The notes beneath the pieces were generated by a model, which saw only the letters and a list, made by a program, of their open reading frames with translations, was not told where the DNA came from and did no database searches. Shown here in pieces: positions 7,533 to 15,766 of a DNA stretch of 64,000 nt. The stretch's first letter is position 1, and every line of letters starts with the position of its first letter. A program made the translations under genes and the position numbers. The stretch comes from Sideroxydans sp. (GTDB lineage: Bacteria > Pseudomonadota > Gammaproteobacteria > Burkholderiales > Gallionellaceae), in assembly GCA_028707175.1 (NCBI GenBank), contig JAQTUV010000003.1, positions 394,012 to 458,011 of the forward strand, in the 5' to 3' direction.

Positions 7533-8741
7533 TCATCTCCCTGCTAACGCCGCCACGGGATCGAGCCGCGCCGCACGTCGTGCTGGCCACACGCTGAACA
7601 AGATGCCCGTACCGAGCGCCGTACCACATGCCGCGATGACGGCCCACCATGGTGGCGAGACTGGCAAGCTGGGATATATCTGACCGATGATGGTGCTGCC
7701 CACATAGCCAAGCACCAAACCTGCGATGCTGCCGATGGTCGACAGTAAAGCCGCTTCCGCAAAGAACAAATCGCGTATCTGTTTAGGTGGTGCACCCAAT
7801 GCCTTGAGCAGACCGATCTCTTTCACGCGCTGCGCCACCGCGATGAGCATGACGTTCATGATGAGCACACCGGCCACAGCCAAACTGATGGCGGCGATGC
7901 CTCCTACTGCCATGGTGAGTGCTGTGAGGATGCGATCGAAGGTGGCAAGTACCGCATCTTGCGTGATGACGGTGACATCTTTTTCTCCTGCATGGCGCTG
8001 GAACATGATGGCTTCGGCGTCGCTCTTGGCTTGCTCGATGAAGTCTCGATTCTTGGCTTCAATAAGGACACGGAACAAGCCTGAGGTATTGAACAACTGA
8101 TGCGCAGAAGCGACAGGGATGATGACCAACTCATCAGTGCGCATCCCCATGGATTCGCCTTGTGATGACAACACGCCGATGACGCGGAAACGCCTATCTC
8201 CTAAACGTACCCACTGCCCCACAGCTTGCTCGTTGCCGAACAGTTCCTGTTTCATCTGGTTACCCAGCACGCACACCGAGGTGCTTTCGTGGATGTCGCC
8301 TGCGGGCAAAAACTTTCCCGCACCGATGCTCATCTTACGAACTTCAAGTAGCTCAGCGGTCGAACCTAACACCACCACTTCGCGGTTCAAGGCATCGCGC
8401 GACAAGGTAGCAGACCCCACCGAGAGCGGCGCGATGAGCTTGACGGCGCGACTCCCCCTAATGGCTTGCGCATCGTCCAAGGTGATCTCTTTGGGGACCT
8501 GGCCGACCAACATGCCCGGCCCTAATCCAGCCGTTTCGGTGCGTCCCGGCAGGACGATGACAAGATTGGTACCCAGAGAAGCAAACTGATTCACAACATA
8601 ACGACGTGCGCCCTCTCCCAAGGCGGTAAGCACCACCACGGATGCCACGCCGATAGACATGGCGAGGATCATCAGCAAAGTACGTGTAGGACTGCCGCGC
8701 AGACTGCCATATGCGAATTGCAGGGTGTCGGTGAGTTTCAT
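7533..8741 (-). CDS. MacB-like ABC transporter permease (first permease of the operon)
   Basis: A 402-residue FtsX/MacB-family permease. It shows an N-terminal membrane helix (TRTLLMILAMSIGVASVVVLTA), a periplasmic domain to about residue 265, and three C-terminal helices with the coupling sequence VKEIGLLKALGAPPKQIRDLFF and the ending ARRAARLDPVAALAGR. It is the same length as, and similarly organised to, the permease encoded downstream, so the two probably arose by duplication and may form a heterodimer. It lies 69 bp after the ATPase gene; that spacer has a CCCCCTCACAGGGGG hairpin. Confidence 0.92.
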   Translation of the reverse strand: MKLTDTLQFAYGSLRGSPTRTLLMILAMSIGVASVVVLTALGEGARRYVVNQFASLGTNLVIVLPGRTETAGLGPGMLVGQVPKEITLDDAQAIRGSRAVKLIAPLSVGSATLSRDALNREVVVLGSTAELLEVRKMSIGAGKFLPAGDIHESTSVCVLGNQMKQELFGNEQAVGQWVRLGDRRFRVIGVLSSQGESMGMRTDELVIIPVASAHQLFNTSGLFRVLIEAKNRDFIEQAKSDAEAIMFQRHAGEKDVTVITQDAVLATFDRILTALTMAVGGIAAISLAVAGVLIMNVMLIAVAQRVKEIGLLKALGAPPKQIRDLFFAEAALLSTIGSIAGLVLGYVGSTIIGQIYPSLPVSPPWWAVIAACGTALGTGILFSVWPARRAARLDPVAALAGR

Positions 8742-8810
8742 ATCAACCGCACAGTTCCTTCCCCCTCACAGGGGGAGGGGATGTTGGGCGCATTGAGTCA
8801 ATGTAGTTTT

Positions 8811-9491
8811 TCATACAACATGCTTCTCATCGGAACGGATGGCGCCATCCAGCATGTGGATCTGCCGATGGGCACGTGCGCCGATCTCGGCGTCATGCGT
8901 CACCACCACCAAGGTGATGCCCTGCTCTAGCAACCCTTCCAACAACTTGAGCACTTCCCATCCCGTGGCGCGGTCGAGATTACCGGTCGGTTCATCCGCC
9001 AACAACACGGTGGGCTTCATCACCGTGGCGCGAGCAATGGCGACGCGCTGACGCTGACCACCGGAAAGTTGATCTGGCCTATGGTCTGCGCGTGCACTCA
9101 AGCCATAGTTCTGCATCAACACTTCGACACGCTGCTTGCGCTCTTCCGGCGCGATGCCTGCAAGGATCATCGGCAACTCGACGTTCTGTGCCGCAGTGAG
9201 GCGCGGCACTAGATGGAAGGACTGAAATACGAAGCCGATTTTCTCGCGGCGCACTTGAGCTTGCTGCTCATCGGTCAGATCAGTGACGTTACCGCCATCC
9301 AAAAGATACGTACCTGACGTCGGCCTATCTAGCAGACCGAGCAGATTAAGCATTGTGGATTTGCCGGAGCCGGACGGCCCCATGATGGAGATGTACTCGC
9401 CCGCATCCAGTCGCAAGTTAATGTCGCGCAACGCAGAGACCTGCTGGTCACCGACAGTGAAGCTACGGCTGACGTTTTGCAGTTCGATCAT
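8811..9491 (-). CDS. ABC transporter ATP-binding protein (LolD/MacB type)
   Basis: A 226-residue ATPase with Walker A GPSGSGKST (about residues 39-47), the Q-loop in IGFVFQSFHLVPRLTA, the signature LSGGQRQRVAIARA and Walker B VLLADEPTGNLD, ending in the H-loop VVVTHD. Length and motifs fit the LolD/FtsE/MacB branch that pairs with FtsX-type permeases. The start codon overlaps the stop codon of the adaptor gene by 4 bp, so the two are translationally coupled. It powers the two permeases encoded downstream. Confidence 0.96.
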   Translation of the reverse strand: MIELQNVSRSFTVGDQQVSALRDINLRLDAGEYISIMGPSGSGKSTMLNLLGLLDRPTSGTYLLDGGNVTDLTDEQQAQVRREKIGFVFQSFHLVPRLTAAQNVELPMILAGIAPEERKQRVEVLMQNYGLSARADHRPDQLSGGQRQRVAIARATVMKPTVLLADEPTGNLDRATGWEVLKLLEGLLEQGITLVVVTHDAEIGARAHRQIHMLDGAIRSDEKHVV

Positions 9492-10666
9492 TTCGCAGGT
9501 TTAACTTCTTCTTGGATGACCTTGGCATCCGCCTTAACGCCCGCTCTATCTAAAGACGATACCACCTGATCGCCTTCCGACAAGCCAGTCAACACTTCTG
9601 CAAATTCCCAGTTGGACAGTCCGGTAGTCACTTTGCGCTCTTCCAGCACTCCGTCATTGACTAGGAATACACGATTGCCTTCGAGCAAAGTCTGTGTCGG
9701 AACACGCAACACTTGAGGACGTGCGTCATACACGATCTCGACATCGGCGCTGTAACCCACCAACAGATTCTCGTCCTGCGCCAACTTATCGAACTCGACT
9801 TCGACTTCCACCGTGCGCGCCTGTTTCTCTAGGTCGAGCACATACGGCGCGATACGGCGCACCTTGCCGCTGAAGCTACGCCCTTTGATGGCATCCAAGG
9901 TGATGCGACTGCGTTGGCCTATCTTGAGTTTGGCGGCATCCACCTCGTCGATGGGGGCGCTGACGTAGAGACAGCTATCGTCGATGAGGTCGATAGCGGG
10001 GATGGTCAGAATGCCGGGAGGCGACGGCGTGGCGTATTCGCCCAATTCACCACTGATGTCGGCGACCACTCCATCGAACGGTGCGCGCAAAGTCATGCGT
10101 TGCAAGGTAGCTTGCGCCATCGTGATGCGCGACTTGCTTTGGTCGATATCACCCTTCGCAGAATTACACGATGCTTTGCGCGCTGATGCTTCGCTCACCG
10201 CCTTGTCCAACATCTGCACCGAGATGAAACCCTTGTCGCGCAACTCTTGTGAGCGCACAGCCTCACGCTCAGCCGCCTCGGCCAAGCCGCATACTTCCTG
10301 CACACGGCTCTGCGAAACCTTCAGTTGTTCATGCGCCAAACCTTCCTGCGCATGCAGGTCGTCGTCCCACAGTTCCAGCAAAATCTGCCCCTTGCTAACA
10401 CGCTCACCTTTTTTCACGCGCAACTTGGCGATCTGTCCACCTGCGGGTGGCGACATCTTGGCGCGACGACACGCCTTCACCGTGCCCGCGCGCGTGTTGC
10501 TGACGGAAGCCTCGACGTCACCGCGCACTATTTTTTGCAAAGTAACCGGAATGGGTTTTGCGCCACCAAAGATAAGGAATGCAATGGCAACTAGCGCGAC
10601 TGCAACGATAGCGATAGCAATCTTTTTGTATTTGGAGAAGGTGTTGCTGAGTTGCGGTGAAGTCAT
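9488..10666 (-). CDS. MacA-like periplasmic adaptor (membrane fusion protein)
   Basis: A 392-residue adaptor anchored by an N-terminal helix (KKIAIAIVAVALVAIAFLIFGG, about residues 14-36). Next come a lipoyl/barrel-sandwich half-motif (AGGQIAKLRVKKGERVSKGQ), a helical hairpin about residues 105-180 and the second half-motif APFDGVVADISGE. Beta-barrel and membrane-proximal domains complete the HlyD/MacA fold. It is the first gene of a four-gene operon with an ATPase and two permeases, so it should link the inner-membrane complex to an outer-membrane channel; no channel gene is adjacent. An ATTATA box on the opposite strand at 10845-10850 reads TATAAT on this strand and may mark the promoter. 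Confidence 0.93.
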   Translation of the reverse strand: MTSPQLSNTFSKYKKIAIAIVAVALVAIAFLIFGGAKPIPVTLQKIVRGDVEASVSNTRAGTVKACRRAKMSPPAGGQIAKLRVKKGERVSKGQILLELWDDDLHAQEGLAHEQLKVSQSRVQEVCGLAEAAEREAVRSQELRDKGFISVQMLDKAVSEASARKASCNSAKGDIDQSKSRITMAQATLQRMTLRAPFDGVVADISGELGEYATPSPPGILTIPAIDLIDDSCLYVSAPIDEVDAAKLKIGQRSRITLDAIKGRSFSGKVRRIAPYVLDLEKQARTVEVEVEFDKLAQDENLLVGYSADVEIVYDARPQVLRVPTQTLLEGNRVFLVNDGVLEERKVTTGLSNWEFAEVLTGLSEGDQVVSSLDRAGVKADAKVIQEEVKPAK

Positions 10667-10904
10667 TGTTGCTCCTGACTGTGCGCGATTGATGATACAA
10701 ATAATAACGGGGCAAAGACTAAAGTCGAGGAGACAAACCTATTCCATAAATGAACGCATTTAAAACTTCAGCATCCTTAATGGATTTTAGAGAATGTCTC
10801 GCTCACAACTAGGATTCTGGCACATCAAAAAGTTAACGTGAAGCATTATAGGTTAACGATTAAGCAAAGGTGCGACACACAGGATAGACCACTAAAAATG
10901 TGAC

Positions 10905-11804
10905 TCACTTCGCATCTTCACCACCTAAGGCATCAGTCAAGGAGTTGATCATCTTGCTCAATTCACCCGTCATCAAGGTAAAGTCAAGCTCAAACATCTC
11001 GTCGTCATCATTCGCAACCTTATGTGATTGTTCTTTGATGATTTCGAGAAAGTCGATACGCTTGATTTGCAGGTGTTCGTTGAGCACGAATGAGATGCGA
11101 TCATTCCATGTCATACCCAAACGCGTCACACGCTTGCCGCCCGATATGTGCCCGAGGATTTCAGCCCCTTCCAGCACATGATTCGCATAACGTACCGTTG
11201 CTTTGTTTTCATCACTGGCACGTAGCTCTAGTTCGCGGTCAATCGTAAAGCCAGCGGGGACATTTTCTGCTGCCACCCAGTCGGTCATTGCGGCGACTGG
11301 CGACAGTTCGGTTTGCAATAGCGCAGCGGGGAAGTTGTCGACAGTCTTACCCAGAAACGCTAGAAACTCATCAGCTTTGGCTGACGAGGCTGCTTCAACA
11401 ATTAGTCGTCCACTGGCTAAGTCTAGCCACGCATAAATCGTGCGCTGAACTGAGAAAGCCCTAGGCAGTAGTTCATCCGTAACGGCCTGTTTGAGATCCT
11501 TCATCGCTTTTCGACCTGGCTTAAATCCTTGCTGGGCTTCGATGTCGGCGGCGCGTTCTTTGGTAAAACGATTGATGATGCTTGCAGGTAATAGCTTTTG
11601 CTCAATACCCAGTGCGAACAATATTTGTTTGTTGGCCGAATGCACCAAGCGGTCATCACCACGGCAAGAAACCCATCCGCAACTTTGCTTATCCAAGCCA
11701 CTGCATGGCATCAACGGTTTAAGTGCTAGTTTTGTTTGAAGCGTGTCCGCTGTTATTTTGAAATCGGCGGGGAGACGGTAAATGAATATGTTCTTAAACC
11801 ACAT
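10905..11804 (-). CDS. rdgC: Recombination-associated protein RdgC
   Basis: RdgC is a ring-shaped DNA-binding protein that moderates RecA activity and binds the nucleoid. The product starts MWFKNIFIYRLP, the standard RdgC N-terminus. A longer reading frame extends 16 codons upstream but I place the start at 11804 to match the family; the protein is then 299 residues. Typical segments include GLDKQSCGWVSC, ELSPVAAMTDWV and the C-terminal DFTLMTGELSKMINSLTDALGGE. No operon partner is apparent: the adaptor gene ahead begins its own transcription unit. Confidence 0.97.
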   Translation of the reverse strand: MWFKNIFIYRLPADFKITADTLQTKLALKPLMPCSGLDKQSCGWVSCRGDDRLVHSANKQILFALGIEQKLLPASIINRFTKERAADIEAQQGFKPGRKAMKDLKQAVTDELLPRAFSVQRTIYAWLDLASGRLIVEAASSAKADEFLAFLGKTVDNFPAALLQTELSPVAAMTDWVAAENVPAGFTIDRELELRASDENKATVRYANHVLEGAEILGHISGGKRVTRLGMTWNDRISFVLNEHLQIKRIDFLEIIKEQSHKVANDDDEMFELDFTLMTGELSKMINSLTDALGGEDAK

Positions 11805-11951
11805 GGCAAGCCACCCAAAAAGTCGCGGATTATACTGTTCCGCAAATCTCAATTCGCCTTCATTTTCGCTGTTACTACGTAGATAAATTTATGAATGCCA
11901 CAGGTGCAGGGGATTGGCTCACGGCCATTGAACCAATCCCCTTCATGCAGA

Positions 11952-12293
11952 CTATTTCTTACGGTGCAGACGGAGCTTCACAAAACCCATGTCTTGCTCA
12001 ATCGTATCGGTATCCACCAAGTTATAGGTCATCGTCACAGTCGCCCCTTCTTGCTCAAGCACAACACCCACTTTGTCTTTCTCGATCTTGTAGTCTTTCA
12101 CCTTAACCTCAGCAGAGTTGGTCATCCCGCCAATCGAACCACTGTTGATCATTGAGCCACTTTTAAACTCGACCAAACTGACGATCCCCATCATCGGCTC
12201 TGATTCCCACTGTCCAATCAAAGGATTGCTTGGGCCACAAGCGGCCAGCAACAATACAACGGGTAGTGCAACCACATAGATCAATCTTTTCAT
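11952..12293 (-). CDS. Small putative lipoprotein
   Basis: A 113-residue protein with a lipoprotein signal peptide: MKRLIYVVALPVVLLLAACG, where LAAC is the lipobox and Cys19 the expected lipidated residue. The mature part starts with NPLIGQWESEPMMGIVSLVEF, a beta-rich pattern, and carries KVKDYKIEKDKVGVVLEQ. I do not recognise a named family, though the WESE opening resembles small lipocalin-like or DUF-type periplasmic lipoproteins. Upstream lies one copy of a leader element (12311-12374) that is also found before the gene at 13449-13952. Confidence 0.8.
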   Translation of the reverse strand: MKRLIYVVALPVVLLLAACGPSNPLIGQWESEPMMGIVSLVEFKSGSMINSGSIGGMTNSAEVKVKDYKIEKDKVGVVLEQEGATVTMTYNLVDTDTIEQDMGFVKLRLHRKK

Positions 12294-12310
12294 TTTCGAT
12301 TCCTTTTTTT

Positions 12311-12374
12311 CATGATCCGCTAATTAAATATCCCTTGTGAGTAGCGGAAACTCATTCAGGTAGAAATGAAACGG
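12311..12374 (-). repeat. Leader element, copy A
   Basis: On the minus strand the region reads CCGTTTC, then CTACCTGAATGAGTTTCCGC, and ends TAGCGGATCAT, 17-20 bases before the lipoprotein start codon. The same order of blocks recurs at 13973-14036 ahead of another gene. A CCGCTA/TAGCGG stem can form. It may be a duplicated promoter region or a structured leader RNA. Confidence 0.55.
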
Positions 12375-12443
12375 ATTGCCATCCCAGATTTTTAAATATT
12401 CCTTAAAATTTTAACGATCAACATCGAATCAGAATTTACATTC

Positions 12444-12890
12444 TCAAGTCCCTGTGACCGCATATTGCTCCAAAACCTTAAGCATCTTGGCCAAGCCCTG
12501 ATCCGTTTCTTCGTACGGGTAGTCAAAGAGGTCGATTTTAAGCCAGCGAGATTCCTGTCCGGGATGCACATACTGTTCGAAGTCGTCGACCAAGCATACG
12601 TCCTGCGGATCAACATTTGGAATGAACTTGAGGTCTTTCGTTTCCCCATGCCATGCAATGTATTCGATGGAGGCAAACCATGCAGGCGCTACGCCTTCTT
12701 CAACCAATAGCGTTGCGATCTGGCGAAACCGCCCCTCTTTCACGGTGGTGAACATGACAACGCGAGGGAATAGTTGAGCGCACCGAGACAGAAATTCAAA
12801 CAGACCCGGCCGAGGAATCTGACTCATGGCGTTCGATATCAACGTTCCTTCAAGATCGAGTGCAAGAACGTTGGCTTTAGTGTTGTTCAT
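12444..12890 (-). CDS. HAD-fold phosphatase-like protein
   Basis: A 148-residue protein with the haloacid dehalogenase plan: motif I ALDLEGTL (Asp12; the second acid is Glu14 instead of the usual Asp), motif II in VVMFTTVKEG, and motif IV DVCLVDDFEQYV. It resembles small NLI-interacting-factor-like or polynucleotide-phosphatase-like HAD proteins; the substrate cannot be told from sequence. It sits in an accessory group with two calcineurin-like phosphoesterases and a second HAD protein. The stop of the next gene upstream lies 15 bp away, which suggests co-transcription with 12906-13400. Confidence 0.75.
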   Translation of the reverse strand: MNNTKANVLALDLEGTLISNAMSQIPRPGLFEFLSRCAQLFPRVVMFTTVKEGRFRQIATLLVEEGVAPAWFASIEYIAWHGETKDLKFIPNVDPQDVCLVDDFEQYVHPGQESRWLKIDLFDYPYEETDQGLAKMLKVLEQYAVTGT

Positions 12891-12905
12891 GGCTACTCCT
12901 TTCAG

Positions 12906-13400
12906 TTAAAGACCACCACCATGCTTACTGCTACCGCTCAAGGGGAGTGCCTCACCTTTAACGATGCCTTTCTCGATACTGATTAATAGTTCGTTATCGT
13001 AGTTACTGCCATAGCCCATATGAACATAATTCACGATGTCTCCCTGCCCACAACGTAAGACACCACTGAACCAGTCCGCAAAGATCGGCAAAGTTTTCCC
13101 TGGAAAAATCTCTTCAAGAGTCGGCGTATTCGCCATATTCCCCAATGCTTCCCACACCCCCCTCTCCTCGTCGCTCATATTGACATGCCATCTACGCCCC
13201 ACCTCTACGTCTAACCCAACGAGATAGAGCTGGCCATCCGCAATCTCCCACTCGCCGATGTATCCTCTCCAACAATTAGATCTCATCCAAGGGAAAGTAG
13301 GCTTCATACCATTCGCCTCGAAATATGCCGCCAATGGCTCTGAACAAAGCTTGACCAACTTGCCTTCATGTCTAAATCGTTCTGGTATCTGTGCAGTCAT
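12906..13400 (-). CDS. Protein of unknown function
   Basis: A 164-residue soluble protein, not recognised. I start it at 13400 (MTAQIPERFRHEG) because GGAGAGG sits 3-10 bases upstream; the frame extends 9 codons further without a comparable site. It is Trp- and Gly-rich (FPWMRSNCWRGYIGEW, EVGRRWHVNMSDEERGVW) and ends in a Ser/Gly/His tail. The WxxxxGxW patterning might reflect an immunity-like or SMI1-like fold, but nothing decisive is visible. It lies between the HAD gene and a small membrane protein gene on the same strand. Confidence 0.65.
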   Translation of the reverse strand: MTAQIPERFRHEGKLVKLCSEPLAAYFEANGMKPTFPWMRSNCWRGYIGEWEIADGQLYLVGLDVEVGRRWHVNMSDEERGVWEALGNMANTPTLEEIFPGKTLPIFADWFSGVLRCGQGDIVNYVHMGYGSNYDNELLISIEKGIVKGEALPLSGSSKHGGGL

Positions 13401-13416
13401 CAACCTCTCCAATGAA

Positions 13417-13439
13417 CAGCCCATCACAAGGATGGGCTG
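13417..13439 (-). terminator. Intergenic hairpin, possible weak terminator
   Basis: CAGCCCATC (13417-13425) pairs perfectly with GATGGGCTG (13431-13439) around ACAAG. It occupies the short gap between the membrane protein gene and the gene at 12906-13400. On the minus strand it is followed only by TTCATT, so it may attenuate rather than fully stop transcription. Confidence 0.5.
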
Positions 13440-13448
13440 CTTTAGTTC

Positions 13449-13952
13449 TTAGATTGCAATCGCATTGGGCAGTCCACGCAAGATCTTCTCCAGATCAGCG
13501 CTGCCCTCCTTGTTCATTTTGTACATCTTCCACATCATCCAGTCGAGGTACAAAAACAGAAATCCGATGAAGACCAACATGGTCACAACACCCAAAATAG
13601 CAAGTGCGATCATGAAGGGCACCATCCAGATTTGAGGCTTGGTGACAGCATTGTCACAATAATATGCACGACCATCCCCTCGCTTCAGCGCCACCAACAT
13701 TAGGAACTTTGAATTCTTCACACGAAGACAGTGCATCTCAACCACTTCACCCGCTTCAAATGCCGCTTCCAGAATGCCATTGATTCCGATTGGTGCGCTG
13801 ACTGCACGAATGACCGTGCCATCAGCCATCTCGATATGGCTGTATTCCTTGTAACTGACGCTCACATTGCTATTGGTTGCCTTGTTATTGCTAACGCTAG
13901 TCACACCTGCGCCCAAGAACTTGATTGTTCCTTTGAAAGTTTCAACGCTCAT
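13449..13952 (-). CDS. Small membrane protein of unknown function
   Basis: A 167-residue protein with a soluble N-terminal half and a strongly hydrophobic stretch at about residues 106-136 (PQIWMVPFMIALAILGVVTMLVFIGFLFLYL in two parts), followed by a short cytoplasmic-looking tail with KMYKMNKEG. The N-terminal half is beta-rich (FKGTIKFLGAGVTSV, VSYKEYSHIEMADGTVIRAV) and could be a nucleic-acid- or sugar-binding barrel, but no family is recognised. The gene carries leader copy B upstream. Confidence 0.65.
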   Translation of the reverse strand: MSVETFKGTIKFLGAGVTSVSNNKATNSNVSVSYKEYSHIEMADGTVIRAVSAPIGINGILEAAFEAGEVVEMHCLRVKNSKFLMLVALKRGDGRAYYCDNAVTKPQIWMVPFMIALAILGVVTMLVFIGFLFLYLDWMMWKMYKMNKEGSADLEKILRGLPNAIAI

Positions 13953-13972
13953 TTGTATTCCCCATTCTTGTT

Positions 13973-14036
13973 AATGACCCGCTATTCGACATTACCTTTG
14001 AGCAGCGGAAAACTCATTCAGGTAATGTAGAAACGG
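13973..14036 (-). repeat. Leader element, copy B
   Basis: On the minus strand the segment starts CCGTTTC, continues ACCTGAATGAGTTTTCCGCT and ends ATAGCGGGTCATT, about 20 bases before the start codon at 13952. It matches copy A at 12311-12374 in block order and spacing. In this copy ACATTACC and GGTAATGT can additionally form an 8-bp stem around the conserved core. Confidence 0.55.
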
Positions 14037-14065
14037 GAGCTAGATGGGAATTTTGAAACGAGGCG

Positions 14066-14824
14066 TTAAATTTCAATCACCAGATTGGGATCGAATGTTG
14101 GATTCTCCGGTGGCTGCCCCAGCTTGCAATATCCACGCGGATTACAAACGACACGTGTGCCATTCAACTCATAGTCAAAACTATCGTGCGTATGACCGTG
14201 AATCCAAAGTTTGCTGTAGCCCATCAGGTTATCAAAGTCAGAAGCAAAACAGGCAGACAACAATTCCTTGCGATAACGTTCAGCGACCGAATGCGATGAA
14301 GGTAAATGATGTGTCACAACAACCGTGGCGCCATCGAATCTCTCATGCTTTAACTTGTTTTCCAACCAAGCGACATCCTCCGCATTGATCTCGGCAGAGT
14401 CTTGCGGCATGAACGTGTTCACGCCAAAATCGATCACTCGAAAATCACGCAAACCATTCAAGCCAGCTGCATACGCCCAAGGGCGCTCAGCCTCACCGAA
14501 TAATTTGAAGTCCGTCCATAACGTCGCACCTAAAAAACGCACACCATCGATCACCACCTCGCCCCGGTTGAGCACATGTACGCCATACACCTTGGCGGCC
14601 ATCTCCATCTGCTCATTCTCGATACCCATCTCAGAGCGGTAATACTCGTGATTACCCGGAACGAACACGATCTCCTTATCAGGCCAAGCCATCCTTGCCC
14701 ACGCGATGCCGCGCGTGCTCAGGCAGATGTCGCCTGCCAGCACGATGACATCCGCCTCCACCGCAGCCGGCTCATAAACCGTGTACTCGATGTGCAGATC
14801 ACTAAGGATGTGTATTTTCATCAC
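14066..14824 (-). CDS. Calcineurin-like metallophosphoesterase
   Basis: A 252-residue phosphoesterase with the complete dinuclear-metal motif set: HILSDLHIEY (D-x-H, residues 5-14), VLAGDICL (GD), VPGNHEYY (GNHE), VVTHHLPS (H) and IHGHTHDSF (GHxH). Its length and WTDFKLFG segment resemble small bacterial Ser/Thr-phosphatase-like or nucleic-acid phosphoesterases of unknown substrate. The start may be at the first or second of two adjacent Met codons. It lies 160 bp after a second, clearly different phosphoesterase gene on the same strand. Confidence 0.88.
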   Translation of the reverse strand: MMKIHILSDLHIEYTVYEPAAVEADVIVLAGDICLSTRGIAWARMAWPDKEIVFVPGNHEYYRSEMGIENEQMEMAAKVYGVHVLNRGEVVIDGVRFLGATLWTDFKLFGEAERPWAYAAGLNGLRDFRVIDFGVNTFMPQDSAEINAEDVAWLENKLKHERFDGATVVVTHHLPSSHSVAERYRKELLSACFASDFDNLMGYSKLWIHGHTHDSFDYELNGTRVVCNPRGYCKLGQPPENPTFDPNLVIEI

Positions 14825-14929
14825 TGAGGGGTCGCTGATTTATTTGCATATTTTTCAGGTCGGATTCCCTGCGGGGTTCTCGTCCCCTCTGAGGGGCACC
14901 CGACAATTCATTCAGAATCAACCCTCGCT

Positions 14930-14951
14930 GTCGGGTTGAAACCCGACCTAC
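14930..14951. repeat. Half copy of the REP-like palindrome
   Basis: GTCGGGTTGAAACCCGACCTAC is a single-arm relative of the palindromes at 4445-4490 and 7397-7448, with compensating changes on both sides of its own stem (GGGTT/AACCC for GGGCT/AGCCC). It sits between the two phosphoesterase genes, near a GAGGGGCACCCGACAATTC stretch that may be a decayed second arm. Confidence 0.65.
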
Positions 14952-14983
14952 AAAAGTTGGCGTGGCAATACATAAACACTTTC

Positions 14984-15754
14984 CTAATTTTCCTTTCGGT
15001 ACGCGCGTCGCTCATCCAGTTCACCTGCTTTGATGATCGCGCCATTTATATCTTTGATACCACGCAGCCCAACGCCATACGCCTTGAATCCCATCCTCTC
15101 CCATTTGGGCTGGTAGTCGAGATTGTCATGTTGGTGACCATGAAAACTTTTCAGCACACCCATACTGGTCGCCAATTCATCAATCGCCATGAAGCCGTGC
15201 GGATGGCAGGATGGTGCTTCGTGCGTCACCAAGATGTCGGCTTCTTGCGCGGCGAGTTGGTAGTAGTCGTTACTGAATATCGTGGAGCGATGCTTGAGCT
15301 GCTTGCCTCGCGCTTTAGCGAGTTGGCTTTGCACTGCGCTACTTGGATTACTCGCCATCGCAAGCATGCGCCCTACTTCTGAGCGCACCATGTAGTCGTC
15401 ATAGCTTTCGTAGTTTGGATAATTATCGAGCGGATTGGGCCACCAAACCTCTTGCCGAAACACCCCGCCCAGCCCCGCCACCCGCACCCCGTCGATCTCT
15501 ACGACTTTGCCATGTAGGTTGCGTTGCGCCAATTTAGACTCAGTCAGGTACGCGAGATGCGCTTCGCTGTCTGCATCGTGGTTGCCGTGGATATACCAGA
15601 CCTCGGTCTTACCCACGACCTTGTGCAACTCCTCATGCAATGGGCGCTGCGCTTCGATATCACCCAGCAAGATGATGGCGGCAGGACGATGCTCGTCCAC
15701 GGCACGTTCAACGTGCGCGAACTTTCCATGAACATCACCAAAAAATAGGATCAT
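14984..15754 (-). CDS. Calcineurin-like metallophosphoesterase
   Basis: A 256-residue phosphoesterase with FFGDVHGKF (D and H of motif I), ILLGDIEAQ, YIHGNHDADSEAHL (GNHD), LVTHEAPSCHPHG and SFHGHQHDNL (GHxH), so all metal ligands appear present. Its motif I GDVHG is closer to diadenosine-tetraphosphatase/PP1-like enzymes than the neighbouring 14066-14824 protein. The substrate is unknown. The gene ends in RRAYRKEN and stands 12 bp after the HAD gene at 15767-16309, so the two are likely co-transcribed. Confidence 0.88.
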   Translation of the reverse strand: MILFFGDVHGKFAHVERAVDEHRPAAIILLGDIEAQRPLHEELHKVVGKTEVWYIHGNHDADSEAHLAYLTESKLAQRNLHGKVVEIDGVRVAGLGGVFRQEVWWPNPLDNYPNYESYDDYMVRSEVGRMLAMASNPSSAVQSQLAKARGKQLKHRSTIFSNDYYQLAAQEADILVTHEAPSCHPHGFMAIDELATSMGVLKSFHGHQHDNLDYQPKWERMGFKAYGVGLRGIKDINGAIIKAGELDERRAYRKEN

Positions 15755-15766
15755 CTCAACCGCCCT

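Noticed and set aside
7378..7683. A gene in the permease spacer with a GRAEARPT-type peptide
   Set aside because: Such peptides are translations of the palindromic repeats on either strand and have no independent start signal.
11805..11852. Longer N-terminus of RdgC
   Set aside because: RdgC proteins begin MWFKN; the extra 16 codons are not supported.
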